Source: an uncultured Lachnospiraceae bacterium
GTDB lineage: Bacteria; Bacillota; Clostridia; Lachnospirales; Lachnospiraceae
Direction of reading: 5' to 3'
DNA: 33,028 nt
NCBI GenBank assembly: GCA_947576945.1
Contig: CANPTH010000049.1
Location: 1 to 33,028, forward strand
Below the pieces are notes generated by a model. The model worked only from the letters and a program-made list of their open reading frames with translations, did no database searches and had not been told where the DNA came from. Position 1 is the stretch's first letter. Each line of letters begins with the position of its first letter. Of the stretch, positions 26,715 through 33,028 are shown piece after piece. The position numbers and the translations under genes are program-made.

Positions 26715-27728
26715 ATGCAGGCAATCAGAGTGGAGGCGTTAACGAAGACATTCCGGGTGAGGCGGAAGGAAAAGGGAATGCGGGGCAGTATCAAAGCGAT
26801 CCTGCGGCCGCAGACGGAAGAGATCAGGGCAGTGCACGGGGTTTCTTTCGGGGTGGAAGAAGGGGAGATGCTGGCATTTATCGGGCCAAACGGCGCCGGC
26901 AAGAGCACCACGATCAAGATGTTGACGGGAATTCTCTATCCGGACGGCGGCAGGGTGGAAGTGCTGGGCATCGATCCGACGAAAAAGCGCAGACAGCTGG
27001 CGTACCAGATCGGGACGGTGTTCGGCCAGAAGGAACAGCTTTGGACGCATCTGACGCCCTATGATAATTTCCGGTTCTTCGGTGCGATCTATGACATTCC
27101 GGACGAAGAGATGGAACACAGGATCGGGGAGCTGGCGGAGCGCTTCGAGCTGCATGAGTTTATCAATACGCCGGTGCGGAATCTTTCGCTGGGACAGCGC
27201 ATCCGCTGTGAGATCGTAGCGTCCCTGATCCACAGGCCGAAGGTGCTGTTCCTGGATGAGCCGACCATCGGGCTGGATCCGGTGGTGAAAGAGCAGATCC
27301 GGAACCTGATCAGGCAGATGAACCGGGAGTACAACACAACGATCTTTCTGACCAGCCATGATGTGGGGGATATTGAAAAGCTCTGTAAGCGGATCATCAT
27401 CGTGAACGACGGGCAGATCGTGCTGGATGATTCCATGGAACATTTGAAATATCATTACCTGCACAAGAAGATCGTGGAGGTCAAGATGCAGGAGGAGACG
27501 GCGCTGCCGCAGGTGGCGGGCATTACGGTCTTAAAGCAGAAGGGCAGCCATGCCAGACTGGAAGTGGATACCGGCGCGGTAGAGATCGGCGACGCGCTCA
27601 GGCAGATCAATGTGGAGAACATGGAGGATATCAATATTTCCAATGTGCCGCTGGAAAATATCATCATGGAAATTTACAGGGCAAAAGACAGGCAGCAGGT
27701 AAAAGCGGCTATAGCGCCGGTGGGTTAA
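26715..27728 (+). CDS. ABC transporter ATP-binding protein, COG4586 family
   Basis: About 337 residues. ATPase of an ABC-2 type transporter: Walker A IGPNGAGKST, Q-loop in TVFGQKEQLWTHLTPYDN, signature LSLGQRIRCEIVASLI, Walker B VLFLDEPTIGLDP and switch His TSHDVGD. A C-terminal part of about 90 residues (KIVEVKMQEETALPQVAGI) is typical of the family. ATG 26715 follows GGGAGGAGAA; the longer frame back to 26595 runs through the terminator and is not the true start. Two COG4587 and COG3694-like permease genes follow. The substrate is not known; members are often annotated as drug or daunorubicin-type exporters. Confidence 0.92.
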   Translation: MQAIRVEALTKTFRVRRKEKGMRGSIKAILRPQTEEIRAVHGVSFGVEEGEMLAFIGPNGAGKSTTIKMLTGILYPDGGRVEVLGIDPTKKRRQLAYQIGTVFGQKEQLWTHLTPYDNFRFFGAIYDIPDEEMEHRIGELAERFELHEFINTPVRNLSLGQRIRCEIVASLIHRPKVLFLDEPTIGLDPVVKEQIRNLIRQMNREYNTTIFLTSHDVGDIEKLCKRIIIVNDGQIVLDDSMEHLKYHYLHKKIVEVKMQEETALPQVAGITVLKQKGSHARLEVDTGAVEIGDALRQINVENMEDINISNVPLENIIMEIYRAKDRQQVKAAIAPVG

Positions 27729-27745
27729 GGGAGGATGGCAGCAGG

Positions 27746-28630
27746 ATGAACAGATATGAGAACAGTGCGGTTTCCAATGCAGGGGATATAGCAAAGAGGC
27801 GGTTTCTGGGGCAGCTGCGCCGTGGGCATGGCATACCGGGACGGAAATACGGGGTCATCTATCGGTCGGTGCTGATGGAGAATCTGCAGTATGTGGCGAA
27901 TATGGCGCTGGGGTTTTTCGGGTATTTTGTGTTTATCTATATTTTCATCAAACTCTGGGAATATATGTATCGGACGCCGGAAGAGCTGATCGCAGGGTAC
28001 TCGAAGGAACAGATGATCTGGTATGTGATGATGACGGAGATGATGTGGTTCGGCTCTAATGCGAGTGCGGTGGGCTGGCAGGTGAAGACGGATATCCGGG
28101 GCGGCAATATTGCTTATCTGATGAATAAGCCCTATCACTATACCTTATATATCCTGGCGAAATATACCGGGGAGTGGAGCATCAGGCTGCCCATGTATGC
28201 CGGGCTTGCAGTGGTGATAGGTACGGTGATGGTGGGGGCGATACCGGGTTTCAGACTGATCACCGTGCCGGCGATGGCGCTCTGCATTATGTTTGGCCTG
28301 ACCATCAATGCGGTCTTTAAGATCTGCATCGGCCTGCTTTCGTTCTGGATCGAGGATGCGACGCCTTTTCAGTGGCTGTATGATAAGCTGATTCTGGTGG
28401 TGGGCACGATCTTTCCGATCGAGATTTTCCCCGGGGCGCTGCAGCCCTTCTTTAAGCTGACGCCGATCTATACGGTGTGCTACGGGCCGGCCAAGCTGAT
28501 CGTGGATTTCCAGCCGGCAAAATGTGTGGAGATCCTGGCGGCACAGGCCGTGTATCTGGCGGCCGGCTGCGGACTGATGTTCTTTGTTTACAGAAAGGGG
28601 GTTAAGAAGCTGTATGTTAACGGCGGTTAA
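27746..28630 (+). CDS. ABC-2 type transporter permease, COG4587 family
   Basis: 294 residues with six predicted membrane segments after a charged cytoplasmic start of about 35 residues. Segments such as NMALGFFGYFVFIYIFIKLW and ILVVGTIFPIEIFPGALQPFFKLTPIYTVCYGPAKL match ABC-2 permeases that pair with COG4586 ATPases. ATG 27746 is 17 bases after the ATPase stop codon, with GGGAGG upstream. It overlaps the second permease gene by 17 bases, which implies coupled translation and a hetero-dimeric membrane part. Confidence 0.88.
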   Translation: MNRYENSAVSNAGDIAKRRFLGQLRRGHGIPGRKYGVIYRSVLMENLQYVANMALGFFGYFVFIYIFIKLWEYMYRTPEELIAGYSKEQMIWYVMMTEMMWFGSNASAVGWQVKTDIRGGNIAYLMNKPYHYTLYILAKYTGEWSIRLPMYAGLAVVIGTVMVGAIPGFRLITVPAMALCIMFGLTINAVFKICIGLLSFWIEDATPFQWLYDKLILVVGTIFPIEIFPGALQPFFKLTPIYTVCYGPAKLIVDFQPAKCVEILAAQAVYLAAGCGLMFFVYRKGVKKLYVNGG

Positions 28631-29408
28631 AAATCAGACGAGGGTGTGTCTGCTCTCTTTAAAATATAATATTATGCGGGAAATGGTCAATAAGGTTACG
28701 TTTTTGATGAATATCATTTTCATGATGCTGAACAATGCGTGCATTCTGATACAGTGGTTTATCCTGTTCCGGCTGCGGGAGGAGATCGGGGGATATACGA
28801 TGCGGGAGATCATGATGCTCTGGGGATTGACCGCGGCTTCCTTCGGGCTGTCTCATATTTTGTTTGCAAGGGTATTCTCCCTGCCGGAGCTGATCGTCAG
28901 TGGTAAGCTGGATTCTTATCTGGTGCAGCCGAAAAATGTGCTGCTGGGGGTACTGACATCCGCCACTGCCGTATCGGCCATCGGAGATTTCCTGTATGGG
29001 GTGGCGCTCCTTTTGTTCTGCGGCCTTGCTGTGGGCGGTTTCCTGCTGGCGCTGCTGCTCATCGTGACCGGGACTGTTATTCTCACGGCGTTTGCCCTGC
29101 TTTTCGGAAGCCTGGCTTTCTGGTTTGTACGGGTGGAGATACTGGGAAATCAAATGGTCATGGGAATTGTCAGCTTTGCCACGTATCCGGACGGAATCTT
29201 TCAGGGAATTTCCAGATTCCTGCTCTATTTTATCATCCCGGTGGGGATGGCGGTCTATCATCCGGTACATATTCTGGCGGAGTTTGATGCCGGAAGGCTA
29301 TTCACGGTGCTGGGCTATGCGTGCCTGCTGTCGACGGCGGCCGTGGCGGTGTTCTACAGGGGACTGCGGCGGTATTCGTCCAGCAGCCTGATGGAAGCGC
29401 GGATGTAG
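28614..29408 (+). CDS. ABC-2 type transporter permease, COG3694 family
   Basis: About 264 residues with six predicted membrane segments. TFLMNIIFMMLNNACILIQWFILF near the start, the cytoplasmic stretch LPELIVSGKLDSYLVQPKNVLL typical of this family, and IPVGMAVYHPVHIL near the end are visible. I chose ATG 28614, which overlaps the end of the first permease gene; the upstream in-frame ATG 28584 lies deeper inside that gene. Third and last gene of the transporter operon, with a terminator-like hairpin 65 bases later. Confidence 0.88.
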   Translation: MLTAVKNQTRVCLLSLKYNIMREMVNKVTFLMNIIFMMLNNACILIQWFILFRLREEIGGYTMREIMMLWGLTAASFGLSHILFARVFSLPELIVSGKLDSYLVQPKNVLLGVLTSATAVSAIGDFLYGVALLLFCGLAVGGFLLALLLIVTGTVILTAFALLFGSLAFWFVRVEILGNQMVMGIVSFATYPDGIFQGISRFLLYFIIPVGMAVYHPVHILAEFDAGRLFTVLGYACLLSTAAVAVFYRGLRRYSSSSLMEARM

Positions 29409-29473
29409 CGGGAATAATACGAAAGCTTTTGCACGATCGAAAGCGAAATTTTCAATGTCGTTAAAAGAAAAGC

Positions 29474-29518
29474 AATCACCAGGTTTTTATTTTACAAAAT
29501 AAAAATCTGGTGATTTTA
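29474..29518. terminator. Terminator after the ABC-2 transporter operon
   Basis: Arms AATCACCAG then TTTTTATTTT on the left, and AAAATAAAAA then CTGGTGATT on the right, with one mismatch and a short ACA loop; TTTTAT follows. The stem is A/T-rich at its top. Its symmetric A and T flanks could also stop antisense transcription. Confidence 0.7.
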
Positions 29519-29532
29519 TATGTTTTTTGCGG

Positions 29533-29538
29533 TATAAT
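29533..29538 (+). promoter_or_regulatory. Probable -10 box upstream of the AAA ATPase gene
   Basis: A perfect TATAAT in an A/T-rich stretch, 46 bases before the ATPase start codon. No good -35 element stands at the proper distance, because that place is taken by the arm of the preceding terminator. The promoter is therefore only a candidate. Confidence 0.45.
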
Positions 29539-29583
29539 ATAATAAAATTAATTTTATAGAACAGGTAAAGGAGAACTGAGTAC

Positions 29584-30771
29584 ATGGTAGAGAGAAGACA
29601 ATACCTGGATAAACTGATCAAATTGAGAAATAAGCAGATCATAAAGGTGGTGATGGGAGTCAGACGCTGTGGTAAATCTACACTGCTGCTGCAGTTTCAG
29701 GATTATCTGCGGGGAGAAGGGGTGGAAGAAAGACAGATTATTTATCTTAATTTTGAAAAAATAGAGAATGAACCACTGCATGACTATCATGTACTGTACG
29801 ATTACGTGAAAAGTCATCTGCAGCCGGGAAAGATGACTTATATTTTCCTGGATGAGATTCAGGCGGTGCCGGGTTTTCAGAAAGCGGTGGATTCTCTTTT
29901 TGTGCTGGAGCAGACAGATCTTTATATAACGGGATCTAATGCACACATGCTATCCGGAGAACTGGCCACGCTTCTGTCGGGAAGATATATGGAGATTCAG
30001 ATGCTGCCGCTCTCTTTTGCGGAGTACCATGAACTGACCGGCGGCGACAGGCGGGATGCATGGAACCGATATTTCCAAAATGGCGGTTTCCCGTATGCAG
30101 CATACATCGAAGAAGCGGATATTCGACGGGACTATCTGCAGGGCATTTATCATACGGTTCTGTTGAAGGATATTGTGGAACGTAAGAAAATACAGGACGT
30201 CACATTGCTGGAGAGTGTCATACGATTTTTGATTGATAATACCGGTAACATTGTATCGTCAAAAAAGATAGCGGACAGCCTTACTTCTTGTGGGCGGAAG
30301 ACGACATCTGCCACGGTGGAGAACTATATTCGCGCGTTGGAAGAGTCGTTTATCCTTTACAGAGCTGATAGATATGATGTGAAGGGAAAACAGTATTTGA
30401 AATCCCTGGAAAAATATTATGTGGTAGATCAGGGGCTTCGGGGATTGATATGTGGTGGTCAAAGGCGGGATGTGGGTCATGTACTGGAGAATATCGTTTA
30501 TCTTGAACTGCGGCGTCTGGGATATCAGGTTTTCATAGGCAAGGTGGGAAATCAGGAGATAGATTTTATTGCTATGAAAGAAGACAGCAGAGTTTATTAT
30601 CAGGTATCCGCCAGCATTCTGGATTCACAGACATTTCAGAGAGAGATTGCACCGCTGAAAATGATCAATGACCATTATCCCAAATGGATTGTTACGATGG
30701 ACGAGGTGCCGATGGGGGAAGATGGTATCCGTCAGATCAATGTGATAGATTTTCTGCTGGGTAAGGTGTAA
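29584..30771 (+). CDS. AAA_14/DUF4143 ATPase
   Basis: 395 residues. AAA part: Walker A MGVRRCGKSTLL, Walker B YIFLDEIQAVPGF, sensor-like LYITGSNAHMLSGELATLLSGRY and the family motif LPLSFAEYHELTGG. The C-terminal DUF4143 part contains YYVVDQGLRGLICGGQRRDVGHVLENIVYLELRRLGY and VGNQEIDFIA, which resemble a PD-(D/E)xK-type nuclease core (E-xx-Y-E-L, then E-I-D-F). Such proteins are widespread single genes in gut bacteria and archaea, of uncertain function. ATG follows AAAGGAG. No partner gene lies beside it, so it seems to be a self-contained insertion between the transporter and PadR operons. Confidence 0.9.
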   Translation: MVERRQYLDKLIKLRNKQIIKVVMGVRRCGKSTLLLQFQDYLRGEGVEERQIIYLNFEKIENEPLHDYHVLYDYVKSHLQPGKMTYIFLDEIQAVPGFQKAVDSLFVLEQTDLYITGSNAHMLSGELATLLSGRYMEIQMLPLSFAEYHELTGGDRRDAWNRYFQNGGFPYAAYIEEADIRRDYLQGIYHTVLLKDIVERKKIQDVTLLESVIRFLIDNTGNIVSSKKIADSLTSCGRKTTSATVENYIRALEESFILYRADRYDVKGKQYLKSLEKYYVVDQGLRGLICGGQRRDVGHVLENIVYLELRRLGYQVFIGKVGNQEIDFIAMKEDSRVYYQVSASILDSQTFQREIAPLKMINDHYPKWIVTMDEVPMGEDGIRQINVIDFLLGKV

Positions 30772-30830
30772 AAGGCAGAGTTGCTTCCAGCCGCTTACAG
30801 AATATCTTAATACTATAAAGAAATTAGTAC

Positions 30831-30859
30831 TTGACAATACATAGTAGTAGGTTTACTCT
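30831..30859 (+). promoter_or_regulatory. Promoter of the PadR operon
   Basis: TTGACA (30831-30836), 17-base spacer, TACTCT (30854-30859). The -10 is weak. The flanks hold repeated AGTA/TACT steps (TTAGTAC, AGTAGTAGG, TTTACTC), which may belong to a PadR operator, since PadR regulators usually control their own operon. Confidence 0.6.
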
Positions 30860-30958
30860 AATACCAGAAGCGAAATGACCGGAGCGGGTTGATGATGTGC
30901 ACTGTCTGAAAGCGGGACACGGTGCTGTCTGTGTACCGCTATGGAGGGATGCCGTGAT

Positions 30959-31276
30959 ATGAATCCACAATTTAAAAAAGGAGTGCTGGAACTGATCGTG
31001 CTGGAATCTGTGCGCCGTAAGGATATGTACGGGTATGAGCTTGTCGAGGAGGTCTCGGAGGTTATTGATGTGAATGAGGGGACCATCTATCCGCTGTTGA
31101 AGCGCCTGACCAACGAACGTTATTTCGAGACTTATCTGCGGGAATCGTCCGAGGGGCCGCCCAGAAAGTATTATCATCTGACGGCTGCCGGAATTCTGTA
31201 CCTGGAGCGGCTGGCAGCGGAATGGGAAGAGTTTCAGGCGAAAGTCAATGCATTTGTAAGAGGCAGCGGAGGGTAA
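30959..31276 (+). CDS. PadR family transcriptional regulator
   Basis: About 105 residues with the PadR winged helix: FKKGVLELIVLESVRRKDMYGYELVEEV, then VNEGTIYPLLKRLTNERYFETYL and the wing GPPRKYYHLTAAGILYLE. A short C-terminal helix (WEEFQAKVNAF) serves dimerisation. ATG 30959 is ten bases after GGAGGG; ATG 30941 is in frame but would include that site. In Firmicutes this type heads an operon with DUF1700 and DUF4097-like membrane genes, as here, often linked to envelope stress. Confidence 0.93.
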   Translation: MNPQFKKGVLELIVLESVRRKDMYGYELVEEVSEVIDVNEGTIYPLLKRLTNERYFETYLRESSEGPPRKYYHLTAAGILYLERLAAEWEEFQAKVNAFVRGSGG

Positions 31277-31369
31277 CAGTTCAGCCCGGAACTATGCGTT
31301 TACTATAAGCATGTGAAAGCAATGCGAAAGATGCGGCGAATAGAGTTTCGTCATGGAATGGAGGTAGAC

Positions 31370-32416
31370 ATGAGCAAAGAGCGATTTTTGAGTGAGCTGC
31401 GGGAATATCTCAGCATTTTGGAGGATCAGGAGCAGGAAGATATTCTGGCGGAATACGCCCAGCATATAGATATGAAGATGTTAAAGGGGCTGAGCGAGGA
31501 GGAAGCGATCCGTGATTTCGGTTCTGTCAAAGAGCTGGCGGCGGAGATCCTGGCGGCCTACCATGTGGATTCCAGGCATGCGCTGGCGGCGGGACGGCGG
31601 GGAATCTGGCCGGTTACGCCCGGCCCAGGCAGGAGTAGCGCGCATGAAAAAGGGCTTTCAGCACACGTGACAGAAGAGGCGGAAGGGAATAAAAGACCGG
31701 AAACCTTTTTCGGGAGATTCTGCAGGCGGGGCAAAGAACTGCTGCTGCGTGCACTGCGGGGAATGCAGGCAGGCCTTTGCTGGATCGGCAGGAAGTGCCG
31801 GGGTGCGGCGGCGTGGTGTGCGCGGCCTTTTACCGGCAGAGGAGCACAGGCGGACAGCCTGGATGTTGATGAGGAATATGCCGGCCTGCTGGAAGACGGC
31901 GAGCGCACCGGATCCGATGCTGGTGCGGAAGATGTTAAAAATGACAAAAATGTCGCAAATGAGGAAAGCACCAGATGTGAAAATCGTGACAGAAATGTCA
32001 TAAATGGCGATGCTTTACGAGGGAAGAAGGCCGGAATAAGAGAAACGAAAGAGAGGAGCAGCGCAATGGGAGGATTTTTTGGAGCGATGGGCCGGGGGAT
32101 GGTGCAGATGTGGCAGTGGATGCTGGGTTGTTGTATTTTTGGGCTGCGGCTGTGTTGGAATACCGGCTGGCTGTTGTTTTCGCTGCTGTGTGCAGGGATA
32201 GCCATGATCATGCTGCTGGGAGTCGGCATGACAATCGTGTTATTGTGCTGTGGGTATCCGTTTACAGGAATTTTTATAACCGGTCTGGGAGGGCTTCTGT
32301 GTTTTGGCGCACTTGCGGCCGGAGGATTCGGTATGATGATCCGGAAGAAAAGGGAGAACGAAGACGGAACAAAGGGGAAGAGGATGGAGGAGGTGCACTA
32401 TGAGCAGACTGCATAA
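31370..32416 (+). CDS. DUF1700 domain membrane protein
   Basis: About 348 residues. The N terminus is a typical DUF1700 helical bundle: SKERFLSELREYLSILEDQEQEDILAEYAQHID followed by GLSEEEAIRDFGSVKELAAEILAAY. A long variable, charged linker follows (about 75-230), rich in basic and then acidic and Asn residues. The end holds three membrane helices (about 245-330). ATG 31370 is preceded by GGAGGT. It lies 93 bases after the PadR gene and overlaps the next gene by 17 bases. The molecular role of DUF1700 is not known; it is probably a partner of the regulator or of the following protein. Confidence 0.88.
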   Translation: MSKERFLSELREYLSILEDQEQEDILAEYAQHIDMKMLKGLSEEEAIRDFGSVKELAAEILAAYHVDSRHALAAGRRGIWPVTPGPGRSSAHEKGLSAHVTEEAEGNKRPETFFGRFCRRGKELLLRALRGMQAGLCWIGRKCRGAAAWCARPFTGRGAQADSLDVDEEYAGLLEDGERTGSDAGAEDVKNDKNVANEESTRCENRDRNVINGDALRGKKAGIRETKERSSAMGGFFGAMGRGMVQMWQWMLGCCIFGLRLCWNTGWLLFSLLCAGIAMIMLLGVGMTIVLLCCGYPFTGIFITGLGGLLCFGALAAGGFGMMIRKKRENEDGTKGKRMEEVHYEQTA

Positions 32417-32918
32417 AATATCGATCATCGTATTCTGTCTCGGGGTTTTGCTGAGTGGAATCGGAGCAGGAGTGGCATTTATGGAATTTGGCGGATATAC
32501 TTACGGGGGAAAATATATCCTGGGGGAGCCGGATATGAGGACGGATCTGATCGATGTCGCATTCGAGCCGGAAGAGGAGGCCCTGGATATTTTCGGAGTG
32601 ATTGGATCCTATAACCGCAGAAGTACCAGGATTGAAACGGATCGCAGTGTGCCGAAGAATACCGCGCGGTTTTGCGTAACCTATAATGCAAAACGGGTGG
32701 AACCCTTTGCATGGCTGGAAGAAGAGGACGCGAGGATCGACTTTGGCTGGTACTGGAAGTATACCGGTGACGAGATGGAACTTATGCTGGAAGCAAAGGA
32801 TGTTATTCTGGAAAAACTGAAAGAAGGGGAACTGGTTTCCTGCGATATTGCAGAAGTGGAGAGTGTGACAGTGCTGATTAATCCGGCCAATGAGGGGGAC
32901 GTGCGGATTATGTATTAG
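32400..32918 (+). CDS. Small membrane-anchored protein of the PadR/DUF1700 operon, DUF4097-like candidate
   Basis: 172 residues. One N-terminal membrane helix (ISIIVFCLGVLLSGIGAGVAFM) is followed by an external domain of about 145 residues with alternating hydrophobic and charged strands. In operons of this layout the third gene often encodes a DUF4097 beta-helix protein; this one is shorter and I do not see the repeated strand pattern clearly, so the family name is tentative. Its start codon lies within the end of the DUF1700 gene, which implies coupled translation. Confidence 0.78.
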   Translation: MSRLHKISIIVFCLGVLLSGIGAGVAFMEFGGYTYGGKYILGEPDMRTDLIDVAFEPEEEALDIFGVIGSYNRRSTRIETDRSVPKNTARFCVTYNAKRVEPFAWLEEEDARIDFGWYWKYTGDEMELMLEAKDVILEKLKEGELVSCDIAEVESVTVLINPANEGDVRIMY

Positions 32919-32932
32919 AAGTTACGGTTTGA

Positions 32933-32970
32933 TTACCATGAAAGTCCTCGACTTTCACAGCATGGTGTAA
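32933..32970 (+). other. Hairpin after the PadR operon
   Basis: GAAAGTC (32940-32946) pairs with GACTTTC (32950-32956) around CTC; outer ACCATG (32935-32940) can pair with CATGGT (32961-32966) after a four-base bulge. No T run follows directly, so termination is uncertain. The remaining 60 bases to the window end show no gene. Confidence 0.4.
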
Positions 32971-33028
32971 GTTTATTTGCAGTGCAAAGGAATTCTTAAG
33001 AATTTTTCGTCTTTCTGTAGATGACTTA

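Noticed and set aside
26739-27464. Minus-strand open frame of 241 residues inside the ABC ATPase gene
   Set aside because: The plus-strand ATPase has all motifs. The antisense product is of unnatural composition.
30259-30480. Short minus-strand frames in the AAA ATPase gene
   Set aside because: They lie opposite a gene with full Walker motifs and DUF4143 features and have no ribosome sites.

Overview
The window looks like a chromosomal segment of a low-to-mid GC Gram-positive gut Clostridium, most likely Lachnospiraceae. Grounds: strong GGAGG ribosome sites, TTGACA/TATAAT-type promoters, and carB, PadR/DUF1700 and COG4586-type ABC transporter genes of the kind common in that group. No 16S or marker phylogeny is possible here, so the family assignment is inference.

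Layout. Positions 1-47 resemble the 3' end of a group II intron. A small unknown gene (234-464) and a minus-strand XRE regulator (514-738) converge on a shared hairpin. A promoter (874-902) carrying two near-identical palindromic operators starts a 21-kb plus-strand operon for a surface polysaccharide (1016-22467). Its order is: GT2 glycosyltransferase, degenerate HAD-like protein, Wzm/Wzt ABC exporter, SAM methyltransferase with a 63-bp-repeat coiled coil, GT2-HAD fusion, two large membrane proteins, FAD oxidoreductase, GtrB-like GT2, a third membrane protein, an acyltransferase, a fourth membrane protein, and a last GT2. Then come a small minus-strand gene (22658-22849), carB (23135-26371), an ABC-2 type transporter operon behind a structured leader with an internal terminator (26375-29408), an AAA_14/DUF4143 ATPase (29584-30771), and a PadR-DUF1700-small membrane protein operon (30959-32918).

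Main discovery. Five runs of 9-11 consecutive G lie inside five genes of the polysaccharide operon (11226-11234, 14187-14195, 16987-16996, 18886-18896, 20551-20560); I saw no comparable run elsewhere in the window. All five genes encode multi-pass membrane proteins. Three are in frame (ON) and two are frameshifted exactly at the tract (OFF). In the OFF genes a change of tract length restores one continuous sensible protein: 9 G gives a 325-residue acyltransferase and 9 G gives a 751-residue membrane protein. This is the signature of slipped-strand phase variation, giving up to 32 combinations of surface decoration.

Working model (inference). Cytoplasmic GT2 enzymes build a glycan. A methyltransferase with a repeat-built coiled coil, next to a Wzt that has a C-terminal glycan-recognition domain, may cap it and set its length, as WbdD does in E. 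coli O9a. Wzm/Wzt exports it. GT-C-like membrane proteins and the acyltransferase then decorate it outside, possibly using polyprenyl-linked sugars from the GtrB-like GT2. Backbone and export genes carry no G tract and decoration genes do. Repeat-number change in the coiled coil would add a second layer of variation, in chain length.
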